Origin: Hymenobacter mucosus
GTDB taxonomy: Bacteria > Bacteroidota > Bacteroidia > Cytophagales > Hymenobacteraceae
Length of the DNA: 64,000 nt
Direction: 5' to 3'
Assembly (NCBI RefSeq): GCF_900188255.1
Contig: NZ_FZNS01000004.1
Location: 1 to 64,000, forward strand
A program made the translations under genes and the position numbers. Below the pieces are notes generated by a model. That model searched no databases and had not been told where the DNA came from. It saw nothing but the letters and a program-made list of their open reading frames with translations. Of the stretch, positions 44,605-53,163 are shown piece by piece. How positions within the stretch are numbered: the first letter of the stretch is position 1; every line of letters starts with the position of its first letter.

Positions 44605-45570
44605 GTGTATTGCTTAAGCTGCTTGTTTGCATTGAAAAACTCAAAACCGCTCGGTAAGCTCATTGCCATTGGGGGCAATGAAGACAAGGGCACCTACCCG
44701 AATCCGCGCACCAAAAAGAAATACTACCTCAACTTCTTCGAATTAGGTATCCTCAAGCGCGTCGTGTTGGAGTCGGGCAAGGAAGACCCCCAGATTGAGG
44801 TTATCACCACGGCCTCCATGATTCCGGAGGAGGTAGCCCGTGTGTACGTGTCCTCCTTCACCATGCTCAACTGCAACAATGTCCGCATCATGGACATTCG
44901 CACCCGTGAAGATGCCCTACTCCCCGAGTACACCGAGCGACTACGCCACGCCGATATCGTTATGTTCTCGGGCGGCAACCAGTCGCGCCTCACGGAAATG
45001 TTTGGCGATACGGAGTTTCTCCGCACTCTTACGGCACGCTACTATGAACAGCCAAACTTTGTCATAGCAGGAACCAGTGCCGGAGCCGTAGCTATGTCGC
45101 GCACTATGATTAAGGGTGGCAGCGTACCGGATGCGCTCATGAAAGGTGCTGTGAAGATGGGAACTGGCCTTGGCTTTGTTGAAAACGTGGTCATTGACTC
45201 CCACTTCGTAAAGCGCGGCCGCTTCGGTCGCTTGATTGAAGCAGTAGCCCTGCACCCCAAGCTTATTGGCATTGGGCTGGGCGAAGACACGGGTGTACTC
45301 ATCACCGAAGGCAATCAACTCGAAACCATTGGTTCTAACCTGGTCATCATCATGGATGGTCACAAGCTGGAGCATAACAATGCTGCGGCCGCCAAAAAGG
45401 GTGAGGCCATCTCCATTGAAAGCATGCAGCTACACGTGCTGGTGAAAGGCAACGTGTATGACATCAACCAACGCGAGTTCTATCCCAACCTAAAAATTCG
45501 TCAACAAGCCGCTGAATCCATCCGCATGACGGCGGGTCAGGATGCCAACGCTCCTGTTTCGGAGGGCTGA
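44605..45570 (+). CDS. cphB: Cyanophycinase
   Basis: 321 residues from the ATG at 44605; homologues I know begin about 9 residues later, where a TTG (44632) precedes KNSKPLGKLIAIGGNEDKG, so the true start may be there. Cyanophycinase hydrolyses multi-L-arginyl-poly-L-aspartate to beta-Asp-Arg dipeptides. It is a serine peptidase of the S51 family: the nucleophile is in AGTSAGAVA (Ser158), with DSHF near 190 and GLGEDTGVLI near 222. Cytosolic. It converges with the isoaspartyl peptidase gene, which finishes cyanophycin breakdown. No cyanophycin synthetase is in the window. Confidence 0.92.
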   Translation: MYCLSCLFALKNSKPLGKLIAIGGNEDKGTYPNPRTKKKYYLNFFELGILKRVVLESGKEDPQIEVITTASMIPEEVARVYVSSFTMLNCNNVRIMDIRTREDALLPEYTERLRHADIVMFSGGNQSRLTEMFGDTEFLRTLTARYYEQPNFVIAGTSAGAVAMSRTMIKGGSVPDALMKGAVKMGTGLGFVENVVIDSHFVKRGRFGRLIEAVALHPKLIGIGLGEDTGVLITEGNQLETIGSNLVIIMDGHKLEHNNAAAAKKGEAISIESMQLHVLVKGNVYDINQREFYPNLKIRQQAAESIRMTAGQDANAPVSEG

Positions 45571-45575
45571 GGTTA

Positions 45576-45632
45576 CTTCAGACAGTAAAAAAGACCTTCT
45601 CGCTAGCGAGAAGGCCTTTTTTACTGTCTGAA
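45576..45632. terminator. Bidirectional terminator
   Basis: Very long stem CTTCAGACAGTAAAAAAG... / ...CTTTTTTACTGTCTGAAG around CTTCTCGC/GCGAGAAG, between the convergent cyanophycin-degradation genes. Confidence 0.85.
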
Positions 45633-45840
45633 GACTGACAATTTTACTACTTCGTCTACTCCTTATATATATAGGCGCAGAAAGTAGCAAACCGTAGCTC
45701 TTACTTATCGACCTACTGGCAAGTCAATGAAACAGATTTCTTCAAGAGAAAATGGCGGCTGGTAGGAAACGGTACGCGGAATGAAGCTCATAATGCTATA
45801 CACCGCCACCTGGAAAAGAGCAGCCCCACACGGGTAAGCA

Positions 45841-46860
45841 CTAGTCTTTATAAATACCGATGTAGGGCTGAGCGTCGGTGGCCGTGATACTGGCGCGGTA
45901 CATTCCCTCCGAGTTAAAAGGTAACGCTACGTTGCCAGCGGCATCCACCGCCACTAGTCCACCCTCGCCCCCAATAGGGGCCAGCTTGTCGTGCACCACA
46001 ATGCGGCAGGCCTCGGCCAAGCTTAACCCGCGGTACTCCATCAGGCAGCTGATGTCATGCGCAACCACGGCACGTAAGAAATACTCGCCGTGCCCCGTAC
46101 AACTAATTGCGCAGGTGCGGTTATCGGCGAAGGTACCGCTACCAATAATGGGTGAGTCCCCAATCCGGGAGTAGCGCTTGTTGGTCATTCCCCCGGTGCT
46201 GGTGGCGGCGGCCACGTGGCCGTGCTGGTCGAGCGCCACGGCCCCCACAGTACCCATTTTCTTTTTTGGGTCTTCATCGATAAAAGCGGCCGGCTCGGCC
46301 AGCGGTGCATCGGTGGTTACTGGCGCGGGGGCAGCGAGTTCTTCTGGTTGGGCCTGGCTATGGTCGAGGCGCATGCGTCCTTCCCGAAGCGCCTCCTGCA
46401 GTTGATCGTAGCGCTGCTGGGTAAAGAAGTATTCCGTCGGCTGGGTAGGTAGCCCATGCTGGCGCGCTAGCTCGTCGGCGCCCGGGTAGGCGAGCAAGAC
46501 ATGGTCGGTGTGCTCCATCACGAGGCGGGCCGCCCGAATGGGATTTTGCACGATGCGCACGCCGGCTACTGCCCCGGCGGCACGATTTCGCCCATCCATA
46601 ATAGCGGCGTCCATTTCATGGTGGCCTTCGTGCGTGAACACGGCGCCCCGGCCTGCATTAAATAGTGGGCAATCCTCAAGACTACGCACCGTAAACTCCA
46701 CCGCGTCCAAGGCTGAGCCGCCCTGGCGCAACACGGCATAGCCAACTTGTAAGGCCTCGCCCAAGGCTTGTTGGTACTGAAGCTCCTGCTCCGTAGTCAT
46801 CAAGGACCGAGAAATAGTACCGGCCCCGCCATGGAGCGCAAGGGCAAAGGATGGAGTCAT
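45841..46860 (-). CDS. Isoaspartyl peptidase / plant-type L-asparaginase
   Basis: 339 residues starting at MTPSFALALHGGAGTISR; a long upstream extension in the same frame is spurious because it overlaps the divergent gene. An Ntn-hydrolase that self-cleaves before a Thr: GTVGAVAL, Thr204, the predicted new N-terminus and nucleophile, preceded by a Glu/Lys-rich DEDPKKKM linker. N-terminal HGGAG and later RIGDSPIIGSGTFAD and TGHGEYFLR are family motifs. It cleaves beta-Asp dipeptides and asparagine. Together with cyanophycinase it yields free Asp and Arg. Confidence 0.93.
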   Translation of the reverse strand: MTPSFALALHGGAGTISRSLMTTEQELQYQQALGEALQVGYAVLRQGGSALDAVEFTVRSLEDCPLFNAGRGAVFTHEGHHEMDAAIMDGRNRAAGAVAGVRIVQNPIRAARLVMEHTDHVLLAYPGADELARQHGLPTQPTEYFFTQQRYDQLQEALREGRMRLDHSQAQPEELAAPAPVTTDAPLAEPAAFIDEDPKKKMGTVGAVALDQHGHVAAATSTGGMTNKRYSRIGDSPIIGSGTFADNRTCAISCTGHGEYFLRAVVAHDISCLMEYRGLSLAEACRIVVHDKLAPIGGEGGLVAVDAAGNVALPFNSEGMYRASITATDAQPYIGIYKD

Positions 46861-46901
46861 GCAGTAAAAATGTAAGGGGGTGAAAACGCGAAAAGGCAAG
46901 G

Positions 46902-46909
46902 CAAAGGTA
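46902..46909 (-). promoter_or_regulatory. -7 box (TACCTTTG, minus strand) of the isoaspartyl peptidase gene
   Basis: Perfect TAnnTTTG match 41 bp upstream of the ATG at 46860, identical to the accA box. Confidence 0.4.
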
Positions 46910-46966
46910 CGCAGCCTACTGCCGCCGAAACCGGCGACCTTCGTGGCCGAACCGCGTTTTTTTTCG

Positions 46967-46974
46967 TACGTTTG
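46967..46974 (+). promoter_or_regulatory. -7 box (TACGTTTG) of the DUF3127 gene
   Basis: Perfect TAnnTTTG match 36 bp before the ATG at 47011, divergent from the isoaspartyl peptidase promoter. Confidence 0.45.
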
Positions 46975-47010
46975 GTTTACTGTTTTCACATTCCCAAACA
47001 TATTGTTTTT

Positions 47011-47433
47011 ATGGCTTACGAAGCTACCGGCCGCCTGCACGAGATTTTCGACGAACAGCAGGTGAGCGAAAAATTCCGCAAGCGCGAGTTCGTGCTGGAA
47101 GTCGTAGACGGCCAGTATCCTGAGCATATCAAGTTCCAGTTGGTGCAGGACAAGACCGCCCTCATCGACTCGTACAAAGTAGGCGACGAGGTAAAGATTT
47201 CCTTTAACCTGCGTGGCCGCGGGTTCAATAAGAACGGTCAGATGCTGTACTTCACCAACCTCGAAGCGTGGCGCATTGAGGCAGGTAGCGGTGCTCCGGC
47301 TGCTCCCCAGGGAGGCGGCAACTACCAGCAGTCGGCTCCTCGGGCAGCTGCTCCGGCCCAAAACCAGAACCCCAATCTGCGCGCTTCGGCCGCTCCCATT
47401 GCTTCTGACGACGACAACGACCTGCCCTTCTAA
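47011..47433 (+). CDS. DUF3127 domain-containing protein with SSB-like C-terminal tip
   Basis: 140 residues starting at MAYEATGRLHEIFD (13 upstream residues rejected; promoter position agrees). The DUF3127 domain spans 1-85, an OB-fold-like small beta barrel (KFRKREFVLEV, KFQLVQDK, VGDEVKISFNLRGRGF). A Gly/Gln/Pro/Ala/Asn-rich flexible linker follows (about 90-128), and the end is ASDDDNDLPF. That order (OB fold, disordered linker, acidic tip ending in Pro-Phe) is the layout of single-stranded DNA-binding protein, whose DDDIPF tip binds repair and replication partners. The role is inferred only. Confidence 0.8.
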   Translation: MAYEATGRLHEIFDEQQVSEKFRKREFVLEVVDGQYPEHIKFQLVQDKTALIDSYKVGDEVKISFNLRGRGFNKNGQMLYFTNLEAWRIEAGSGAPAAPQGGGNYQQSAPRAAAPAQNQNPNLRASAAPIASDDDNDLPF

Positions 47434-47467
47434 GCAGCGTTTCCCTGTCGGATTATGATTTTCAGGA

Positions 47468-47499
47468 AAGCCGCTCCCATGTACTGGGGGCGGCTTTTT
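47468..47499 (+). terminator. Terminator after the DUF3127 gene
   Basis: AAAGCCGCTCCC / GGGGGCGGCTTT stem with T tract. Confidence 0.7.
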
Positions 47500-47619
47500 G
47501 CTGACCTGCCTGCCCTATCTCACTACCTGACCGGAAAGCATAGCCCAGAAAAAAACCGGCGTTGTAAAACATGGAGGCTACCTTTTCCCGTTTATTCCCC
47601 CATAGCTCCCTTTCCTGAT

Positions 47620-48489
47620 ATGGCTGTTCCTCTCCCCTTAGCCGGTAAAACGGCACTCGTCACTGGTGCGACCAGTGGTATCGGGCTCGTGACGGCCCGG
47701 GAGCTGGCGTGTCTGGGTGCCCGCGTGCTGCTGGTGGGGCGCGATGCGGCACGGGCCGAGCAAGCACAGGCGGACATACAGCTGGCGGCTGGCCCGGAAG
47801 CCCATGTGCATATAAAGCGCTTCGACCTATCCTTGATTCGCAATGTGCAGTCCTTAGCTGATGAGTTGCTGCGTGAGCTTAACCAATTGGATATTCTGGT
47901 CAACAATGCCGGAATTATGCCCGGCGCGTTTACCCTCACCGAAGAAGGCCACGAGCTAAGCTGGGCAACCAACCACTTAGCGCCATATGCTCTTACCAAC
48001 TTATTGCTTCCTCTGCTGGATGCGGCCGGGCGGGCACGCGTGGTCACGGTATCATCGATGGCACATTGGGTAGGCGAAATTGAAGCCAACCGGGAAGTAC
48101 GTAACTCTCCCGATAAATACAGCTGGCTCACCGCCTACGCCGACTCCAAGTTGGCAAACATCCTCTTCACCCAAGAGCTAGCCCACCGCCTTGATCTGAC
48201 TGGCATCACGGCAAATTGCTTGCACCCCGGCATGGTTAACACCGGCCTGATTCGTGCGGACACTTCCACCGTTATGAAGGCGCTCTGGTCGATGGGGCGG
48301 CCGTTTATGATAACGCCCGAGCAGGGTGCTCGCACGAGTGTCTACTTGGCCTCGGCGCCGGAAGTAGGCGGTATAAGCGGACGCTACTTTGCAAACTGCC
48401 GCCCGGCCCGCAGCTCCAACCGGGCTCAGAATCGTACGGAGGCCGCCCGGCTCTGGCGCATCTCTGCCGAGGAAACGGGAATTGAATAA
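47620..48489 (+). CDS. SDR family oxidoreductase (retinol-dehydrogenase type)
   Basis: 289 residues starting at MAVPLPLAGKTALVTGAT; 55 upstream residues overlap the terminator and are rejected. TGATSGIG at about 15-22, DILVNNAGIM near 95 with the SDR fold before it, and catalytic YADSK near 170. The NRxxxSxxMAHWVGEI-like region with a long substrate loop matches retinol dehydrogenase / WW-oxidoreductase-type SDRs. Bacterial members reduce diverse lipids or alcohols; substrate unknown. Confidence 0.88.
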   Translation: MAVPLPLAGKTALVTGATSGIGLVTARELACLGARVLLVGRDAARAEQAQADIQLAAGPEAHVHIKRFDLSLIRNVQSLADELLRELNQLDILVNNAGIMPGAFTLTEEGHELSWATNHLAPYALTNLLLPLLDAAGRARVVTVSSMAHWVGEIEANREVRNSPDKYSWLTAYADSKLANILFTQELAHRLDLTGITANCLHPGMVNTGLIRADTSTVMKALWSMGRPFMITPEQGARTSVYLASAPEVGGISGRYFANCRPARSSNRAQNRTEAARLWRISAEETGIE

Positions 48490-48625
48490 GGCGGCCAACT
48501 GTTGTAGAAAGTCTGGTTACCCTATCCTCGCCTCTTCTGAGGAGCCTTACTGCCGAAGTACTGGCACCTCGTGTGCGTGCCACCAGCACAACTACTTTTC
48601 ACCCTAGCTCCCTACCTCACCTACC

Positions 48626-49252
48626 ATGACCGACTTACAAGAACTGATTCGTCAAGGGGAAGGAGAGCGACTAGAGTTCAAGAAAAAGACAACGCATCCT
48701 ACCCGCATTGCCCGCACGCTAGCCTCCTTGGCTAACACGCACGGCGGCCGAGTGCTGGTAGGCGTAGACGATGACGGCCGTATTGTAGGGGTGCGCGACG
48801 CAGAAGAGGAAATCTACCAACTGCGGCAAGCGGCGGCCCACTACATTGACCCGCCCCTGTCCCTACGGTTCCGGGAGGTTGAGGAAGAAAACCGCGTAGT
48901 GCTGATAGTGACGGTAGCTGAAAGCACCGAGAAGCCTCACCGCGCCCAAGTAGCCGACGGCGACTGGCGCTCCTACGTGCGAGTACGGGACGAAAGCGTG
49001 CAAACCAGCCAACTCACGGAACGCGTACTAGAGCGCACCGATGCCGCGCCTCGCTTCGAGAAAATTCCGCTGAACCGTGAGGAGCTAGCGGTGCTGGACT
49101 ATCTGCGCAAGAATCCGCGTATCACGCTGGGGCAGTACATGAAGCTGCTCAATATTGGGCAGCGCCGGGCGTACCGTACGCTGATCAAGCTAACCCTGCA
49201 CGGCTACATCAAGCACCACGATAAAGAAAAGGAAGTATACTATACCTTATAA
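48626..49252 (+). CDS. AlbA_2 domain / winged-helix DNA-binding protein
   Basis: 208 residues. The N-terminal AlbA_2 (Schlafen-like) domain shows ERLEFKKKTTHPTRIARTLASLANTHGGRVLVGVDDDG (in part, residues 14-52): E-FK-K, ANT-GG, and G-DD-G. A C-terminal winged helix spans about 150-208 (EELAVLDYLRKNPRITLGQYMKLLNIGQRRAYRTLIKL). The family is often annotated as ATP-binding protein; it probably binds DNA or RNA as a transcriptional regulator. Ends in a terminator; no defence genes around it. Confidence 0.85.
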   Translation: MTDLQELIRQGEGERLEFKKKTTHPTRIARTLASLANTHGGRVLVGVDDDGRIVGVRDAEEEIYQLRQAAAHYIDPPLSLRFREVEEENRVVLIVTVAESTEKPHRAQVADGDWRSYVRVRDESVQTSQLTERVLERTDAAPRFEKIPLNREELAVLDYLRKNPRITLGQYMKLLNIGQRRAYRTLIKLTLHGYIKHHDKEKEVYYTL

Positions 49253-49256
49253 AGGA

Positions 49257-49292
49257 CCAGAGGCCCGGGACGTTATGCGTCCGGGCCTCTGG
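49257..49292. terminator. Bidirectional hairpin after AlbA_2 gene
   Basis: CCAGAGGCCCGGGACG / GCGTCCGGGCCTCTGG stem, between convergent genes. Confidence 0.7.
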
Positions 49293-49302
49293 TTGGTTCT
49301 AC

Positions 49303-49419
49303 TTATTCTTGCTTGCGGGCACGAGCTTGTTTTTTCTCCTCCTTAGCAGCTTTCTTTTCCTTATCCGTTTTAGTGGACTCTTTCTTTTTCTCTTTGCGGG
49401 CGTCTTGTGCTTTTGCCAT
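49303..49419 (-). CDS. Very small lysine-rich protein (38 residues)
   Basis: Reads MAKAQDARKEKKKESTKTDK... ending KKQARARKQE, stop TAA. Almost entirely charged; no hydrophobic core, probably disordered or a coiled coil that binds nucleic acid or ribosomes. The ATG is in a good context and the frame is uninterrupted, but at 38 codons chance cannot be excluded. Upstream of the terminator at 49257-49292, which on this strand could also serve it. Confidence 0.45.
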   Translation of the reverse strand: MAKAQDARKEKKKESTKTDKEKKAAKEEKKQARARKQE

Positions 49420-49493
49420 GGTGTAGGAAGATTAGAGAATTATGGGTGTAGTTAACGATTTTGAGGCTACCATGTTATACCGCGGGCAAGAAA

Positions 49494-50999
49494 CTAGCGC
49501 ACCGCGGGTAGGTAGCGCTCTTGCACTATGTTGAGGTGATGCGCCTCGTGGCCGGCCAGCAGGTAGGCCATGGCACGTACGCTCACTGGCTGACCACTGG
49601 CCGTACCGAAGCGCCCTATGGCCTCCGCCGAGAACGATGCCAGTAGGCTAAGCGTGGCAGCGCGCACGGTATTCTGCTCATGCAGAATATCTTCCAACGT
49701 GCGCGCATCGGCTCCGGAAGCGGGCACGTAGTCGTCCTGCTCAAAACCAGGTAGGGGTTGTTGGTCGCCGCGGGCAATGCGCAGAGCCCGGTAGGCAAAG
49801 ATGCGCTCCGTATCGGTTACGTGCACCAGCATCTCCTTGAGGCTCCACTTTCCGGGAGCATAGCGCAGCAGGGCTTGCTCGTCGGTGACGCCGGCCAGCA
49901 GGTGGCGGAGCGTAATCGGCTGTTCGCGCAGTTGTTGGAGCGGGTCGTGGCCTTGCGGGATCAGAGAAACGTAGTGGGCGTAGTACGGGGCATACTCCGT
50001 GGTTGCGGGGCGGTCAGCAAAATAGCTCATGCGCGAGGGTGAAAAAGCAGATGGTAGAGCGCGTGAAGATACAATTCGGTGGCGCCGGGCCCGCAACCGT
50101 AGTTGGCTAGCCCAGGGTGCCATACACTCCAATGGGTAGCGAGTTGGGGGTGGGCCGAGCGGAACGGCGCTACCTTGCCCAAAAGACCAGCGCAAAAAAT
50201 CCGGCATCAGGCGCGACCAAGTGTACTGATTATGCCGCCCTCCTACTAGTTCTACGTACCGCACCGCTGCCTCGGGCAGGCCCTGGCGCGTGAGGGTAGC
50301 CATCAAATCTAGGGTATCCTCAATGGCGTCAATAATGCCGTTGTTGTTCCGGTCGTTGGTCTCGTCGAGGGTACCGGTTTGCAGCCAGAATTGATGTTCC
50401 GGGTGAGGCTTGCTGGCCCGCACCAAGCTGTGCATAATCCGGTCGGCGTCGGTGTACCCATCATTCAGGGCGCGGCGGCGCCACCAAAACGACGGCGAAA
50501 ACGCGCCGGCCCGCGTGGCTACGTCGGAGTTGTGCCACACAAAATCAAAGGCTGCAAGTCCGCCCAACGAGCACCCCGCCCACACTACCTCGGCGGGGTT
50601 AGTGCTGCCGTGATACTGACGCTGGATGTAGGGCAGCAGTTCGTGCTGCACAAAACGGGCATAGTGCCCGGCCCGGCTCCCACGGCCCAGGTAGTCAGCC
50701 TCGCTGGCTACGCCGTATTCCTGAATGCGCTCGTGAGCATGCACCGCTACCAGCACGAAGGGCCGCAACTGCCCTCGCCGGTACAACCAACTGAGCGTGG
50801 CCGGGAGGCGCAGGCGCCACAAATCCTGCCCGTCGTTCAGGTAGAGCACGGGGTAGGGTGCCTCCCTCGATGAATCATAACCGGGCGGTAGTACAACATC
50901 CAGCTGCACCGGACGCCCCAGGTGAACGGAAACTAAAGAATCGTCGGGCCGGACCGAAACGGCCGTGAGGCGCGCCGATGAGGAAAGTAAACTAGACAT
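49494..50999 (-). CDS. Esterase (alpha/beta hydrolase) continuing in frame into a DinB-family domain
   Basis: 501 residues. Residues 1-285 are an esterase of the enterochelin-esterase/Esterase_D type: YPVLYLNDGQDLW, AGCSLGGLAAF (nucleophile Ser) and the family Asp and His near 210-260. Residues 324-501 begin MSYFADRPATTEY and are a DinB/DfsB metal-dependent hydrolase-like four-helix domain (WSLKEMLVHVTDTE, GHEAHHLN), a common separate Hymenobacter protein. Residues 285-323 do not resemble either. In the +1 frame a stretch ends at a TGA overlapping the DinB ATG (ATGA, 50027-50030). A run of six A/T at 50194-50199 is a likely slip site. So this may be two genes (DinB 49494-50030) joined by frameshift, or a genuine fusion. 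Confidence 0.7.
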   Translation of the reverse strand: MSSLLSSSARLTAVSVRPDDSLVSVHLGRPVQLDVVLPPGYDSSREAPYPVLYLNDGQDLWRLRLPATLSWLYRRGQLRPFVLVAVHAHERIQEYGVASEADYLGRGSRAGHYARFVQHELLPYIQRQYHGSTNPAEVVWAGCSLGGLAAFDFVWHNSDVATRAGAFSPSFWWRRRALNDGYTDADRIMHSLVRASKPHPEHQFWLQTGTLDETNDRNNNGIIDAIEDTLDLMATLTRQGLPEAAVRYVELVGGRHNQYTWSRLMPDFLRWSFGQGSAVPLGPPPTRYPLECMAPWASQLRLRARRHRIVSSRALPSAFSPSRMSYFADRPATTEYAPYYAHYVSLIPQGHDPLQQLREQPITLRHLLAGVTDEQALLRYAPGKWSLKEMLVHVTDTERIFAYRALRIARGDQQPLPGFEQDDYVPASGADARTLEDILHEQNTVRAATLSLLASFSAEAIGRFGTASGQPVSVRAMAYLLAGHEAHHLNIVQERYLPAVR

Positions 51000-51141
51000 C
51001 TGCCGGAAGCAACGATACAGAATTTCAGCACAAGGTACCGCTTTTCGATTGCCTCCCTGTGGCCCAGCTTTCGTACGTTATTTTATAAGTTTCAACTTAT
51101 TCTCATCTTATTGCCATCATTCATCCCAAACCCCGCCGATT

Positions 51142-51846
51142 TTGCAGGAAGCTTATCGCCCTTTTTACTCTCCCACCCTCGGCCACGACGTGGAAATGCT
51201 GGTTTTTGGCGACGTGGGCTATCCAATTGTTGTTTTCCCATCCTCGCGGGGGCGCTACTATGAGGCCAAGGACTTCAAGCTAGTGGAGGCCGTCCAGTGG
51301 TTTATCGACAACCAGAAAGTCAAGTTGTATTGCATTGACAGTGTGGATGCCCATACGTGGTATGCGAAGCACCTACACCCAGCCGAGCGGGTACAAAATC
51401 ACATTCGCTACGACCACATGCTGAGCAACGAGCTAGTGCCTATGTTGCAGCAGGAGTGCCACGTAGATAAGATTGGGGTAGCGGGCTGCAGCTTTGGAGG
51501 CTACCACGCGCTCAACTTCGCCTTCCGCCATCCTGAGCAGGTAGCCTACCTGTTTTCCATGGGTGCTGCCTTTGATATGCGCCAGTTTATGGACGGGTAC
51601 TACGATGAGAACCTGTACTTTAATAATCCGCCCGATTTTATGCCCAACGCTGAAAACGAGCATTTTCATCAGATGAACATTGTGCTGGGTACCGCCGAGT
51701 ACGACTTCTGTAAAGGTGCCAACTATCAAATGTCTGAGATTCTGAACAACAAGGGCATCCGGCACTGGCTTGATGTGCGGCCCTACGGCACGCACGACTG
51801 GCCGGTGTGGCGCGAAATGTTTCCGCACTACCTCTCTGTCATGTAA
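51142..51846 (+). CDS. Esterase family protein (alpha/beta hydrolase)
   Basis: 234 residues if started at the TTG at 51142 (LQEAYRPFYSPTLGHDVEM); no ATG is in frame close to the conserved start, and the ATG at 50965 would overlap the divergent gene. Serine hydrolase with nucleophile elbow GVAGCSFGGYHAL; the His is in THDWPVW at the C-terminus (YGTHDW, near 222) and the Asp in the DVRPY region. Family members hydrolyse esters of aromatic or siderophore-like compounds. It heads the + strand ligase cluster and may tailor or release its product. Confidence 0.8.
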   Translation: MQEAYRPFYSPTLGHDVEMLVFGDVGYPIVVFPSSRGRYYEAKDFKLVEAVQWFIDNQKVKLYCIDSVDAHTWYAKHLHPAERVQNHIRYDHMLSNELVPMLQQECHVDKIGVAGCSFGGYHALNFAFRHPEQVAYLFSMGAAFDMRQFMDGYYDENLYFNNPPDFMPNAENEHFHQMNIVLGTAEYDFCKGANYQMSEILNNKGIRHWLDVRPYGTHDWPVWREMFPHYLSVM

Positions 51847-52028
51847 ACCAAGTCACCGGGCTGCGCTTGCAGAAGATTTTTGCTGAGTTACTCGGCACAG
51901 CCAGGAAGCCAGGCACTGCCCAGCTTTTTGTGGTTGGCAGCAGCCTGGAGCAGCTAATTAACCGCTACCTCCGTACTCTCCTTTCACCCTTAACCTTCTC
52001 CGGCTAGTAGCACCGGGGCCAGTAGCTT

Positions 52029-53057
52029 ATGAAAAAAATTGGGATCCTCTTCGGGCAAGAAAACACCTTTCCCCAGGCGTTTGTGGACCGCGTAAATGAG
52101 AAAACTGGCGGCACGAAAATGATGGCCGAGTTTGTGCGCATTGACCAGGTAGAGCAAGCTGTACCAACGGATTACGCCGTCATCATCGACCGAATTTCGC
52201 AGGACGTACCCTTTTACCGCGCCTATCTAAAGAACGCGGCGCTGGGCGGCACCGCCGTCATCAATAACCCCTTCTGGTGGTCGGCTGATGAAAAGTTTTT
52301 CAACAATGCTTTGGCCGTTCAGCTTGGTGTGCCGGTGCCGCGCACCTTACTGCTACCCTCCAAAGAGCGTCCCCACGACACCAGCCACAACTCCTTCCGC
52401 AACCTGGAGTGGACGAATTGGGAGGCCGCGTTCCAGAAGATTGGCTTCCCAGCCTTTATGAAGCCCCACTCCGGCGGCGGCTGGAAGAACGTGTACAAGC
52501 TGGATAATGCCGATGAGTTTTTCCGGGCTTACGATGAAACGGGCCAGCTCGTGATGCTGCTGCAAGAGGCCGTAGACTTCACGGATTATTTCCGCTGCTA
52601 CTGCATCGGCGGCAAGGAAGTGCTCATCATGCCCTACGAGCCGCGCAACGAGCCTCACCTACGCTACGCAACGGAAATGAAGACCACGGGGGCGGCTGGC
52701 AAAAAGCTGCTAGCTACCATGAAGGACTACGTACTCAAGCTCAACCAGGGCCTGGGCTACGACTTCAACACCGTAGAGTTTGCCGTGCGCGATGGTATTC
52801 CGCTGGCTATTGACTTTGGCAACCCCGCCCCCGATGCCGACGTGCATTCCGTAGGTCAGCAGAACTTTGAGTGGGTAGTAGAAGCGGCGGCCAACTTGGC
52901 TATTAGCCGCGCAAAAGCCCAAAAGCCCGGCGCCGACAACCTAACCTGGGGCACCTTTGTGCGCCAGTCGGCGGGTGGCGTGGCGCCAGCGCCCAAGAAA
53001 GTAGAGGCCAAGAAAGAAGACGAGGCCAAACTTAAAGCCAAGAAAAAGAAAGAATAA
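52029..53057 (+). CDS. ATP-grasp domain ligase (RimK/glutathione-synthetase-like)
   Basis: 342 residues. N-terminal pre-ATP-grasp domain (KIGILFGQENTFPQAFVDRV), then the ATP-grasp fold with substrate/ATP Lys in FMKPHSGGGWKNVYKL near 141, metal-binding GIPLAIDFGNPAPDAD near 254, and a highly charged Lys/Glu-rich tail (about 322-342). ATP-grasp enzymes join a carboxylate to an amine via acyl phosphate. Second gene of the 51-56.5 kb cluster; no known substrate. The Lys-rich C-terminus is unusual for the family. Confidence 0.85.
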   Translation: MKKIGILFGQENTFPQAFVDRVNEKTGGTKMMAEFVRIDQVEQAVPTDYAVIIDRISQDVPFYRAYLKNAALGGTAVINNPFWWSADEKFFNNALAVQLGVPVPRTLLLPSKERPHDTSHNSFRNLEWTNWEAAFQKIGFPAFMKPHSGGGWKNVYKLDNADEFFRAYDETGQLVMLLQEAVDFTDYFRCYCIGGKEVLIMPYEPRNEPHLRYATEMKTTGAAGKKLLATMKDYVLKLNQGLGYDFNTVEFAVRDGIPLAIDFGNPAPDADVHSVGQQNFEWVVEAAANLAISRAKAQKPGADNLTWGTFVRQSAGGVAPAPKKVEAKKEDEAKLKAKKKKE

Positions 53058-53163
53058 CTAGTTACTATGTCGTCGTTCCGGCGGGGAAGGAGCTAACAAC
53101 GGGTGTACTTACCCGGCTTCTTCTCCGCTGGGATGATACTCCCCTCCCATTATCCCTACTGCC

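Noticed and set aside
45841..47361. N-terminal extension making the asparaginase frame 506 codons
   Set aside because: The extra 167 codons overlap the DUF3127 gene and its promoter; the family N-terminus begins at 46860.
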